Under the pieces are notes generated by a model. The model saw nothing but the letters and a program-made list of their open reading frames with translations. It was not told where the DNA came from and ran no database searches. From assembly GCA_001544655.2 (NCBI GenBank), contig FCOD02000013.1, positions 1 through 64,000 of the forward strand: 64,000 nucleotides of DNA, read 5' to 3'. Below, one piece after another: positions 36,512 to 44,210 of the stretch. The position numbers and the translations under genes were made by a program. The first letter of the stretch is position 1. Every line of letters starts with the position of its first letter. This stretch comes from Caballeronia turbans. GTDB taxonomy: Bacteria; Pseudomonadota; Gammaproteobacteria; Burkholderiales; Burkholderiaceae.

Positions 36512-37513
36512 ATGAAACCTCTCATCGCAGTTCTTCTCGGCGATCCCGCCGGCATCGGTCCCGAACTCATCGCGCGCCTCATCGCGAAGGCTGAGAATCG
36601 CGCGCGCGCCGATCTGCTCATCGTCGGCGACAAGCGCGAGCTGGATCACGGCATGGAGATCGCGCAGCAGCGCTTCGACTATCGACTGGTCGAGCGCGTC
36701 GACGACGCCGCGCGCGACACCGACGTGCCATCGCTCATCGACTTCCGCCTCCCCGACGACGCCCCCTATGAGCGCGCCGTATCGACCGAACGCGGCGGCC
36801 GGTACAGCCTCGAAGCCTTCAAACAAGCCCTTGCGATGACGCGCGCCAACCGCACGCAGGCGATGCTCTTCGCGCCAGTCAACAAGACCTCGCTGCATAT
36901 GGCCGGCATGGAGACGAACGACGAGATGGAATGGTTTGCGCGCCAGCTCGATTTCAGCGGCGCATTCTGCGAATTCAATGTCCTCGACGAGCTCTGGACC
37001 TCGCGCGTGACGTCGCATATCGCGTTGAAGGATGTGAGCGCGAGACTCACGCAGGAGCGCATCGGCGGCGCGGTGCAATTGATTCATGACGGCCTCAACC
37101 GCGCCGGCGTGGCGCAGCCGCGCATCGCGGTATGCGGCTTCAATCCGCACAACGGCGACAACGGCGCGTTCGGTCGCGAGGAAATCGACGTGATCGCGCC
37201 AGCCGTCGAACATGCGCGCGCTCGAGGTTACGATGCGCAAGGCCCCTTCCCCGCCGACACCATCTTCGTGCGCGCACGCGATCAGAAGGTCTTCGACGGC
37301 GTCGTCACGATGTACCACGACCAAGGTCAGATCGCGATGAAGCTGATGGGCTTCTGGCGCGGCGTCACCGTGCACGGCGGCCTGCCCGTGCCGATCGCGA
37401 CGCCCGCGCACGGCACCGCGTTCGATATCCACGGCCAGGGCCGTGCCGATGTCGGCGCGACGCAGAAAGCGTTCGACATCGCCGTGCGCATGGCGCAAGA
37501 TCGCCTGGCCTGA
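36512..37513 (+). CDS. pdxA2: PdxA2-type dehydrogenase (4-hydroxythreonine-4-phosphate dehydrogenase family)
   Basis: This 333-residue protein has the PdxA start (LIAVLLGDPAGIGPELIARLI) and the three metal-binding His residues in TSHIALKD, GFNPHNGDNG and MYHDQGQIAMK. This protein stands beside catabolic genes, which points to the PdxA2/TphB group of NAD-dependent oxidative decarboxylases rather than vitamin B6 synthesis. The start at 36512 (MKPLIAV) is chosen because the upstream frame is not conserved. It is the middle gene of a dehydratase/PdxA2/DapA-like trio. Confidence 0.85.
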   Translation: MKPLIAVLLGDPAGIGPELIARLIAKAENRARADLLIVGDKRELDHGMEIAQQRFDYRLVERVDDAARDTDVPSLIDFRLPDDAPYERAVSTERGGRYSLEAFKQALAMTRANRTQAMLFAPVNKTSLHMAGMETNDEMEWFARQLDFSGAFCEFNVLDELWTSRVTSHIALKDVSARLTQERIGGAVQLIHDGLNRAGVAQPRIAVCGFNPHNGDNGAFGREEIDVIAPAVEHARARGYDAQGPFPADTIFVRARDQKVFDGVVTMYHDQGQIAMKLMGFWRGVTVHGGLPVPIATPAHGTAFDIHGQGRADVGATQKAFDIAVRMAQDRLA

Positions 37514-37808
37514 GGCCATGATGCAAGAGCGCACCGAAACTTTGCGCCGCGCTTTCCCGAAAGCGGCGGCGCATCGCGCCGAAAAGCGGCCTGATGTTCG
37601 AATTGCAGGCGCCGTGGCGGCAATTCAACGAAGATGCGCTTGCGCAATGGCCGAACGTATGGCTCTGGATATCGGGCATAGGCGAAGCTGGGGTAAGCTG
37701 GAGCGTCGGGCGCAACGGACGCATCGCGCGCGGGAAGAACGCCTCGCGCTATCCTTCGATAACGCGACGCTGTAGCGGATCTGAACCAATCAAAGGAGAC
37801 ACACTTCA
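37514..37808. other. Spacer with no convincing gene
   Basis: This is 295 bp between the PdxA2-like and DapA-like genes. Several open frames cross it on both strands, but none has a recognisable domain and codon usage is mixed. A good AAGGAG for the DapA-like gene lies at its right end. The gap may carry a separate promoter. Confidence 0.6.
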
Positions 37809-38729
37809 ATGGCTGCACCTGTTTATCGCGGCGTTTTCCCCGTCGCCCCGACCATTTTCGACGATCAAGGCGGCCTCGATCTCGAAGGCCAGAAACGCGC
37901 GATCGATTTCATGATCGACGCCGGTTCGCACGGCGTGTGCATACTCGCGAACTTCTCCGAGCAATTCGCACTGTCCGATGCCGAGCGCGATACGGTGCAG
38001 CGCACCGTGCTCGAACATGTCGCCGGGCGCGTGCCCGTCATCGTCACGACGACGCATTTCAGCTCGCGCGTGTGCGCCGAGCGCAGCCGCGCAGCGCAAG
38101 ACGCGGGCGCTGCGATGGTCATGATCATGCCGCCGTATCATGGCGCGACGATTCGCGTCGGAGAGCGCGGCATTCACGAGTTCTATCGCGAAGTATCGAA
38201 TGCGATCGACATTCCTATCATGATTCAGGACGCGCCCGTCGCGGGCACGCCGCTCTCTGCATCGTTTCTCGCGAAGCTCGCGCGCGACGTCGAGCATGTG
38301 TCGTACTTCAAGATCGAAACGGCGCAGGCCGCCTCGAAGCTGCGCGAACTGATCGGGTTGGGCGGCGATGCGATCGTCGGTCCGTGGGACGGAGAAGAAG
38401 CGATCACGCTGATCCCCGACTTCGATGCGGGCGCCACGGGCGCGATGACGGGCGGCGGCTACCCGGACGGCATTCGCAAGATCGTCGATGCTTACTTCGC
38501 GGGCGACACCGACCGAGCCGCCGACCTGTATCAGCAATGGCTTCCGCTCATCAACTACGAGAACCGGCAATGCGGTCTCGCCGCATGCAAGACCCTGATG
38601 AAGGAAGGCGGCGTCATTCGCTCGGATGCGGTGCGTCATCCGCTCGCGCCGATGCATCCCGCCGTGCGCGAAGGGCTGTTGAAAGTCGCGCGCAAGCTCG
38701 ATCCGCTCGTGCTGCGCTGGGGACATTGA
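37809..38729 (+). CDS. DapA-family class I aldolase/dehydratase
   Basis: This 306-residue TIM-barrel enzyme has the dihydrodipicolinate synthase fold start (RGVFPVAPTIFDDQGGLDLEGQKRAIDFMI), the GSHGVCILANFSE loop and the Schiff-base lysine in SYFKIET. The usual catalytic YNxP block reads IQDAPVAGT, so it is not a lysine-biosynthetic DapA. Relatives in acid-sugar loci cleave or dehydrate 2-keto-3-deoxy acids. That suits the product of the enolase-family dehydratase two genes upstream. Confidence 0.85.
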   Translation: MAAPVYRGVFPVAPTIFDDQGGLDLEGQKRAIDFMIDAGSHGVCILANFSEQFALSDAERDTVQRTVLEHVAGRVPVIVTTTHFSSRVCAERSRAAQDAGAAMVMIMPPYHGATIRVGERGIHEFYREVSNAIDIPIMIQDAPVAGTPLSASFLAKLARDVEHVSYFKIETAQAASKLRELIGLGGDAIVGPWDGEEAITLIPDFDAGATGAMTGGGYPDGIRKIVDAYFAGDTDRAADLYQQWLPLINYENRQCGLAACKTLMKEGGVIRSDAVRHPLAPMHPAVREGLLKVARKLDPLVLRWGH

Positions 38730-38767
38730 CTGGCGCCGGCGCTTCTTTTTCCGTATCGGCCTTCATC

Positions 38768-38791
38768 GCGGGAACGCCCAGGCGTTCCCGC
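38768..38791. terminator. Hairpin between convergent operons
   Basis: GCGGGAACGCC (38768-38778) and its perfect complement (38781-38791) are separated by 2 nt. No T-run follows on either strand, but the position between two convergent gene ends suggests a bidirectional terminator. Confidence 0.5.
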
Positions 38792-38820
38792 GCCTGTTCC
38801 GCGGCGTGCAATCAGTCTTG

Positions 38821-39510
38821 TTAGCAAGGCTCCATGCCGTGCCGTACCTTCGCGCTATCGGCGTTGGACGAACCGAGAAACGCAAGGAACGCGCGAGCCA
38901 GTTGCGGCGCATTCGCGTTCGCGCATATCGCGCCTTCGAACACCGTGAGAGTCTGAATCGCAGGCGGCAACATGCCGAGCACGTCGATACCTTCGAGGCC
39001 GGTCATCTCGCTCATCTGCTGAAAGCCCAGTTCAACCTCGCCACGCGCGATGAGCGCGCCCACCGCGACGCCCGGCGGCGCCTGCACGATGCGCGACGCG
39101 ATGCGTTCCGCAATGCCCCAGCGCTCGAACAGACGCATGAGATAAACGCCGCTCGGCCCCGTCGAATATCCGATGCTGCGCGCCGCGAGCACCGCCTCGC
39201 GCACGGCCGCCTCATCGTCGATGGAGGGACGCGGCGAGCCCGACGCCACCGCGATGGCCACGCCCGAGCGCGCGATGCGCACGCGGCTCGTTGCATCGAT
39301 ACGCGCCGCCGCCGCGAGCCGGTCGATCGCGTCCGAAGCGAGCACGACGATATCGAACGCCTCGCCTTCCTCGATTCGCTTTAACGCCGCGACGCCGCCC
39401 ACCGATTCGATCGCGATGCGCTGCCCCGTCTGCGCTTCGAATGTCGAGGCAAGCGCATCGAGCACCTGGCGCGTCGCCATCGAAGAGATAGCGGTGATGC
39501 TCATGGTCAT
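38821..39510 (-). CDS. Cytosolic ModA-like substrate-binding-domain protein in the gallate operon
   Basis: This 229-residue protein has the periplasmic-binding (ModA/PBP2) layout: TRQVLDALASTFEAQTGQRI, EGEAFDIVVLASDAIDRL, IGYSTGPSGVYLMRLFERWG and GEVELGFQQMSEM. It has no signal peptide and no ABC transporter partner. It may therefore act as a cytoplasmic ligand-binding or catalytic protein. It is the last gene after the LigK-type aldolase, with a 1-nt stop/start overlap (TGATG). No tautomerase for 4-oxalomesaconate is recognisable in the operon. Confidence 0.72.
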   Translation of the reverse strand: MTMSITAISSMATRQVLDALASTFEAQTGQRIAIESVGGVAALKRIEEGEAFDIVVLASDAIDRLAAAARIDATSRVRIARSGVAIAVASGSPRPSIDDEAAVREAVLAARSIGYSTGPSGVYLMRLFERWGIAERIASRIVQAPPGVAVGALIARGEVELGFQQMSEMTGLEGIDVLGMLPPAIQTLTVFEGAICANANAPQLARAFLAFLGSSNADSAKVRHGMEPC

Positions 39511-40193
39511 CAATCGATATAGCGCAGCCCCGCTTTTTCCAGCGGTTCGCGCATGGCGTACATGTCGAGGCCGAGCACGCCGCTTGCGAGCTTCGCGCGC
39601 TTCTCTTCTTCGAGCGCCTCGCGCGCGACGGCCTTGTCGAGCACCTGCTGCGCCGATGCGGATGGCACGACGACGACGCCGTCGTCATCCGCGACGATCA
39701 CATCACCCGGGTTCACCCATGCGCCCGCGCACACGACGGGAATGTTCACCGAGCCGAGCGTCGCCTTCACCGTGCCTTTCGCCGAAATCGCGCGGCTCCA
39801 GACCGGGAAGTTCATCCCGGTCAGCACACGCACATCGCGCACGCCACCGTCGATGATGAGCGCCCGCGCGCCGCGCGCCTTGAAGCTCGTGGCGAGCAGA
39901 TCGCCGAAGAAACCATCGGTGTTATCGGTCGTGCAGGCAGCCACGACGATATCGCCCGGCTGAATCTGCTCGGCGGCGACATGGAGCATCCAGTTGTCGC
40001 CCGGTTGCAGCAGCACGGTGACGGCCGTGCCGCTCGCCTGCGCGCCCGCGTAGATCGGCCGCATGTAGGTCTTCATCAGGCCGACACGGCCCATTGCTTC
40101 GTGCACGGTCGCCGCGCCGAGCGGGCCGAGCTTTTCCGCCGCATCCGCGTTCGCGCGACCGATGTTGCGATACACCACACCCAGTTCGTACAT
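39510..40193 (-). CDS. ligK: 4-carboxy-4-hydroxy-2-oxoadipate aldolase (LigK/RraA family)
   Basis: This 227-residue RraA-fold protein has the motifs [22 protein letters not shown] and [13 protein letters not shown], whose Arg-Asp pair binds the catalytic metal. [20 protein letters not shown]-like C-terminal blocks follow. Next to a LigJ hydratase and an extradiol dioxygenase it should split 4-carboxy-4-hydroxy-2-oxoadipate into pyruvate and oxaloacetate. The start at 40193 ([13 protein letters not shown]) is 1 nt from the LigJ stop. The longer frame upstream is Arg/Ser-rich noise. Confidence 0.88.
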   Translation of the reverse strand: MYELGVVYRNIGRANADAAEKLGPLGAATVHEAMGRVGLMKTYMRPIYAGAQASGTAVTVLLQPGDNWMLHVAAEQIQPGDIVVAACTTDNTDGFFGDLLATSFKARGARALIIDGGVRDVRVLTGMNFPVWSRAISAKGTVKATLGSVNIPVVCAGAWVNPGDVIVADDDGVVVVPSASAQQVLDKAVAREALEEEKRAKLASGVLGLDMYAMREPLEKAGLRYID

Positions 40194-40194
40194 G

Positions 40195-41220
40195 TCAGCG
40201 TCCCTTTGCCTTGAGCGCCGCATCGAGGCGCGGATACACGCGGCGCGCGTTGCCTTCGTAGATCTTGTAGCGCGCGTCGGGCTCGATGTGCGCAGCCTCG
40301 ACATAGCGCTTCGTATCGTCGAAATAATGCCCCGTTTCAGGATCGATGCCACGCACCGCGCCGATCATCTCGCTTGCGAACAGAATGTTGTCGACGGGGA
40401 TCACGCGCGTCAGCAAGTCGATGCCCGGTTGGTGATAGACGCACGTATCGAAGAACACGTTGTTCAGCAAATGATCCTTCAGCAAGGGTTTTTTCAGCTC
40501 CTGCGCGAGACCCCGGAAACGTCCCCAGTGATACGGCACCGCGCCGCCGCCGTGCGGAATCACAAACTTGAGCGTCGGGAAATCGCGGAACAGATCGGAC
40601 GTGAGGCACTGCATGAACGCGGTGGTGTCCGCATTGAGGTAATGCGCGCCCGTCGTATGGAAACACGCGTTGCAGCTTGTGCTCACGTGAATCATCGCGG
40701 GGACGTCGTACTCGACCATCTTTTCGTAGATCGGATACCAGTAGCGATCCGAGAGCGGCGGGCTCGTCCAGTGGCCGCCCGACGGGTCCGGATTCAGGTT
40801 GATCGCGACATTGCCGTATTGCTCGACGCACTTCACGAGCTCGGGGATGCACGTCGAGACATCGACGCCCGGACTCTGCGGCAGCATCGCCGCCGGAATG
40901 AAGCTGTCCGGAAACAGCTCGCTCACGCGATAGCACAGCTCGTTGCAGATCGCGGCCCACGTGCTCGACACTTCGAAGTCGCCGATGTGATGCGCCATGA
41001 AGCTCGCGCGCGGGCTGAACACGGTGAGATCGAGGCCGCGTTCGCGCATCAGTCGAAGCTGATTCGCTTCGATGGATTCGCGCAGTTCATCGTCGCTGAT
41101 ATGCAGCTCCGATGCGGCCGGCATCGCCGAAGGATTCTCGATGCCGGCTATCTGCCGGTTGCGCCACGCTTCCAGCGCCTTCGGCGCGGTCGTGTAGTGG
41201 CCGTGAATGTCGATGATCAT
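40195..41220 (-). CDS. ligJ: 4-oxalomesaconate hydratase (LigJ, amidohydrolase family 2)
   Basis: This 341-residue amidohydrolase has the HxH metal motif at the start ([13 protein letters not shown]) and later His/Asp ligands in [24 protein letters not shown] and [20 protein letters not shown], matching LigJ-type hydratases. It converts 4-oxalomesaconate to 4-carboxy-4-hydroxy-2-oxoadipate in the gallate and protocatechuate 4,5-cleavage pathways. It is cytoplasmic and tightly coupled to the aldolase gene. Confidence 0.9.
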   Translation of the reverse strand: MIIDIHGHYTTAPKALEAWRNRQIAGIENPSAMPAASELHISDDELRESIEANQLRLMRERGLDLTVFSPRASFMAHHIGDFEVSSTWAAICNELCYRVSELFPDSFIPAAMLPQSPGVDVSTCIPELVKCVEQYGNVAINLNPDPSGGHWTSPPLSDRYWYPIYEKMVEYDVPAMIHVSTSCNACFHTTGAHYLNADTTAFMQCLTSDLFRDFPTLKFVIPHGGGAVPYHWGRFRGLAQELKKPLLKDHLLNNVFFDTCVYHQPGIDLLTRVIPVDNILFASEMIGAVRGIDPETGHYFDDTKRYVEAAHIEPDARYKIYEGNARRVYPRLDAALKAKGR

Positions 41221-41235
41221 GCGTCACTCCAGGTA

Positions 41236-42585
41236 CTAATGTGCTGCTTTGGTTTGTGCGTGCGCTTCGTCGGCATGCGTGCGTTGCGCGACGAGTATCG
41301 AAATCGCGGCGAGCGTCGCGGGCACGGCAAGGATCGCGAGGATCGCGCCGAACTCCCAGCCGAGGCCGAGCAGCGCGCCGCCGAACGCGGAGCCGAAGAT
41401 GCTGCCGAAGCGGCCCATGCCGAGCATCCAGCTCACGCCGGTGGCACGCGCAACCGTCGGATAACGGCTCGGCGCGAACGCGTTGAGGCCCGTTTGCGCG
41501 CCGCTCATGCAAAAGCCCGCTGCGAACACGAGCACGGCCAGCGACGACGACAACGCGCCGATCCAGGCGAGCCCGAGCACGCAGACCGCGCCGCCGAGAT
41601 ACGCCGCGCTGATGACGGGCGCCGGGCGCACCTTGTCCATGATCCACCCGACGATGATCGCGCCGATCGTGCCGCCGATCTGGAACATCGCCGTGATGTT
41701 CGCCGCCGACGATACCGTGAGCCCCGCGTCCTTCATCAGCGTCGGCAGCCAGCCGGTGAGCAGGTAGATCACGAGCAGGCCCATGAAATAGGTCGCCCAC
41801 AGCGCGGCCGTCATCAGGCCGTAGCCATGCGAAAACAACACGCCGATGGGCTTCTTCGTCGGCAGCGGCGGCTCGTTCGATACGAACGTCTCCGTGCCGT
41901 CGAAGCGCGCGCCGCATACGCGGCCGAGCACCTTGCCGATGCGTGCCGAGCTCGCGCCGCGCACCGCGAGCAGACGCGCCGATTCGGGCAGCAGCCAGAT
42001 TTGCAGCGGAATCAGCACGAGCGGCAGCGCGCCGCCACAGATCAGCACGGAGCGCCAGCCGTGCACCGGAATCAAGGCGCCGGCGAGGAAGCCGATCAGC
42101 GCCGAGCCGAGATTGAAGCCCGTGAACATGATCGTGATCAGTAGCGCGCGCTTGCGTTGCGGCGCGTACTCGGAGAGCAGCGTCGTCGTATTGGGCATCG
42201 CGGCGCCGAGGCCGATGCCGGTCAGCACGCGCAGCAAGGCCATGCTCGAAGGCGAATTCGTGAACGCGGTGGCGATCGTGAACACGCCGAAGAGAAACAC
42301 CGACGCAATCAGAACCCACTTGCGTCCGATGCGATCCGACGCCGGGCCTGCCGCGAGCGCGCCGATCACGAGACCAATGGGCGCCGCGCTCATCACGAGG
42401 CCGAACGCGGGCCGCGAGATGTGCCAGTCCGCGATGATCGAAGGCGCGACGAAGCCCATGATCGCGACATCCATGCCGTCGGCCGTCACGATCAGAAAGC
42501 ACAGCGCCACCAGCAGCCACTGGTAGGCGGAAATCGGGCGTTCGTCGATGAAGCCCTTGATGTCGATGGTTTTACCGATAGTCAT
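41236..42585 (-). CDS. AAHS-family aromatic acid:H+ symporter (gallate/PcaK-like)
   Basis: This 449-residue MFS carrier has the AAHS motifs VTADGMDVAIMGFVAPSI (helix 1, DG-x2-D), GPASDRIGRKWVL (loop 2-3) and LTGIGLGAAMPNTTTLLSEYAPQRKR (helix 4/loop). AAHS proteins import benzoate-type acids. Lying between the gallate dioxygenase and LigJ genes, it is probably a gallate (GalT-like) or protocatechuate importer. Confidence 0.9.
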   Translation of the reverse strand: MTIGKTIDIKGFIDERPISAYQWLLVALCFLIVTADGMDVAIMGFVAPSIIADWHISRPAFGLVMSAAPIGLVIGALAAGPASDRIGRKWVLIASVFLFGVFTIATAFTNSPSSMALLRVLTGIGLGAAMPNTTTLLSEYAPQRKRALLITIMFTGFNLGSALIGFLAGALIPVHGWRSVLICGGALPLVLIPLQIWLLPESARLLAVRGASSARIGKVLGRVCGARFDGTETFVSNEPPLPTKKPIGVLFSHGYGLMTAALWATYFMGLLVIYLLTGWLPTLMKDAGLTVSSAANITAMFQIGGTIGAIIVGWIMDKVRPAPVISAAYLGGAVCVLGLAWIGALSSSLAVLVFAAGFCMSGAQTGLNAFAPSRYPTVARATGVSWMLGMGRFGSIFGSAFGGALLGLGWEFGAILAILAVPATLAAISILVAQRTHADEAHAQTKAAH

Positions 42586-42611
42586 ATGTGTCTCCCGTCC
42601 CCGTTGCCTGC

Positions 42612-43913
42612 TTAGTCTTTGGCCTTCCCGGCCTTGTCCCAGTCGAGCTTGCCCGCGCCCTTGCCCGCGACCGAGTACAGTGCACCGGGCGCATTGCGGG
42701 TCTTCTGAAATGCTTCGAGTGTTTCGCCGCGCATCGCGGCGTAGATGTGCAGGTTCGACACGCCGGTCACCGCGCCGAGCTTCTCCAGCATGAAGAAAAT
42801 CACGCCGTAATGAAGCAGGCCGCGCCAGTCGCGCCGGCGAATGAGGTCCCGCTCCTCTTCGCTGAGACCGGCCGCCTCGAAGCTCGCTTCCTCGTCTTGC
42901 CTGAATGCCTCGCGATGCGCGGGCTCGACCATGCGATGCAGATAGTCGTTGATGCGATACGCGCGCACGGCGGTTTCGATCGAGAACGGATAGGTGCCTT
43001 CGAGGTTCTCGACAACGGTGAGCTGCACCGCCATCTTCTGACGATGACGCTCGATGATCGCCGGCTTGATCTCGCTATCCTCGCCTTCATAGATCGCGGT
43101 CGCGATGCCCGCCATCGACGGCAGGTAATAGCTGCGATGCTTGCACACGACATTCGACGACAACGCGCCGCGCATCGTGAGCCACATGATGACTTCGGCG
43201 CCTTCGTAGCCGCCGAGCGCCGCATATTCGGCGATGGTCATGTCCGCGAGTTGTTCGGGATCGCGCTCGAAGAGATCGAGAAAGCGCGCGTCCCATGCCG
43301 TGTTATTGAAGCCCGCGCGTTCGCCGTGTACCTGATGCGAAAGACCGCCCGTCGCGAGAATCGCGACCTTGATGTCCTCCGGATAACTTTCGATCGCGCG
43401 GCGCAGCGCCTGACCCAGCTTGTAGAAGCGGCGCGCGCTCGGCACGGGCAATTGCAGCACGCCCATTTGCAGCGGCACGAGCTTCACCGGCCATTCGGGT
43501 TCGTGCGGGCACAGCATCGAAAGCGGCGAGAAGCAGCCGTGATCGAGCGCCTTGTTCTGGAAGAACGACATGTCGAATTCGTCGGACATCAGCGACGTGC
43601 CGATGTGCGCGGCAAGCGCCGGATGACCCTTGATCGGCGGCAGGTCGCGTGCGCCGCCGCCTTCGTCCGCAACGCGCCATTGCGGTCCTACGCCGAGTGC
43701 GAATGCGGAGTAGTGATCGAAGAAGAATGACGTGACGTGGTCGTTGTAGATCGTGACGATGACATCGGGCTGCTTCTCCGCGAGCCAGTTCGTGAGCGGC
43801 GCGAAGTTCTCGAAGATCGGCGCCCAGACGGGATCGTCGCGTTTGTTCTTGTCGAACGCGAAACCGATAGTCGGTGTGTGCGAGGCGGCAATGCCTCCGA
43901 TGATCCGTGCCAT
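42612..43913 (-). CDS. galA: Gallate dioxygenase (fused LigB-LigA class III extradiol dioxygenase)
   Basis: This 433-residue protein has an N-terminal LigB catalytic domain (MARIIGGIAASHTPTIGFAFD, TIYNDHVTSFFFD, ILATGGLSHQVHGERAGFNN; Fe(II) ligands His12 and His about 61 with a later Glu) and a C-terminal LigA-like domain (about 320-420: DYLHRMVEPAHREAF ... RDWRGLLHYGVIFFMLEKLGAVTG). The fused architecture and length match gallate dioxygenases (GalA/DesZ) rather than two-subunit LigAB. It cleaves gallate to 4-oxalomesaconate. The start at 43913 is the conserved Met-Ala-Arg. Confidence 0.86.
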   Translation of the reverse strand: MARIIGGIAASHTPTIGFAFDKNKRDDPVWAPIFENFAPLTNWLAEKQPDVIVTIYNDHVTSFFFDHYSAFALGVGPQWRVADEGGGARDLPPIKGHPALAAHIGTSLMSDEFDMSFFQNKALDHGCFSPLSMLCPHEPEWPVKLVPLQMGVLQLPVPSARRFYKLGQALRRAIESYPEDIKVAILATGGLSHQVHGERAGFNNTAWDARFLDLFERDPEQLADMTIAEYAALGGYEGAEVIMWLTMRGALSSNVVCKHRSYYLPSMAGIATAIYEGEDSEIKPAIIERHRQKMAVQLTVVENLEGTYPFSIETAVRAYRINDYLHRMVEPAHREAFRQDEEASFEAAGLSEEERDLIRRRDWRGLLHYGVIFFMLEKLGAVTGVSNLHIYAAMRGETLEAFQKTRNAPGALYSVAGKGAGKLDWDKAGKAKD

Positions 43914-44210
43914 GTGCGCTACTCCTTCAGAATGCGTAAGCCCGAAGGGTAGCGATGAAGGCAGCGTGGCTGGTACTACGCGTAAACCACCATCTTGCTT
44001 TTGCGGATAGGGTTCTGACGCGTGGAAAGCCCGGTGGGACGGCCGCAGCGAGGCGTGCGGCCGCCTACTACCAGCGATATGTCGATAAACAAAACTGATG
44101 GCTCGTGAAGCAGGACGCAAGAGGTCGCGAGAAACCGTCTGGGTCAGGTCCACGGCAATGAGCGAGGCGTGATCTTCGGACAAGATCCATCAAGCGTACA
44201 GACGGTACCC
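43914..44210. promoter_or_regulatory. Gallate operon promoter region / 3-prime end of the Nit1C operon
   Basis: This 297-bp gap has no gene. It contains a GC hairpin CGGCCGCA-N8-TGCGGCCG (44040-44063), which lacks a T-run but could end the Nit1C operon. It also contains a distant inverted pair, GCTGGTACTAC (43969-43979) and CTACTACCAGC (44065-44075), that might be regulator contacts for galA. Confidence 0.4.

Noticed and set aside
37514-37808. Short open frames between the PdxA2-like and DapA-like genes
   Set aside because: Several overlap on both strands, none has a family or a Shine-Dalgarno, and codon use is mixed.
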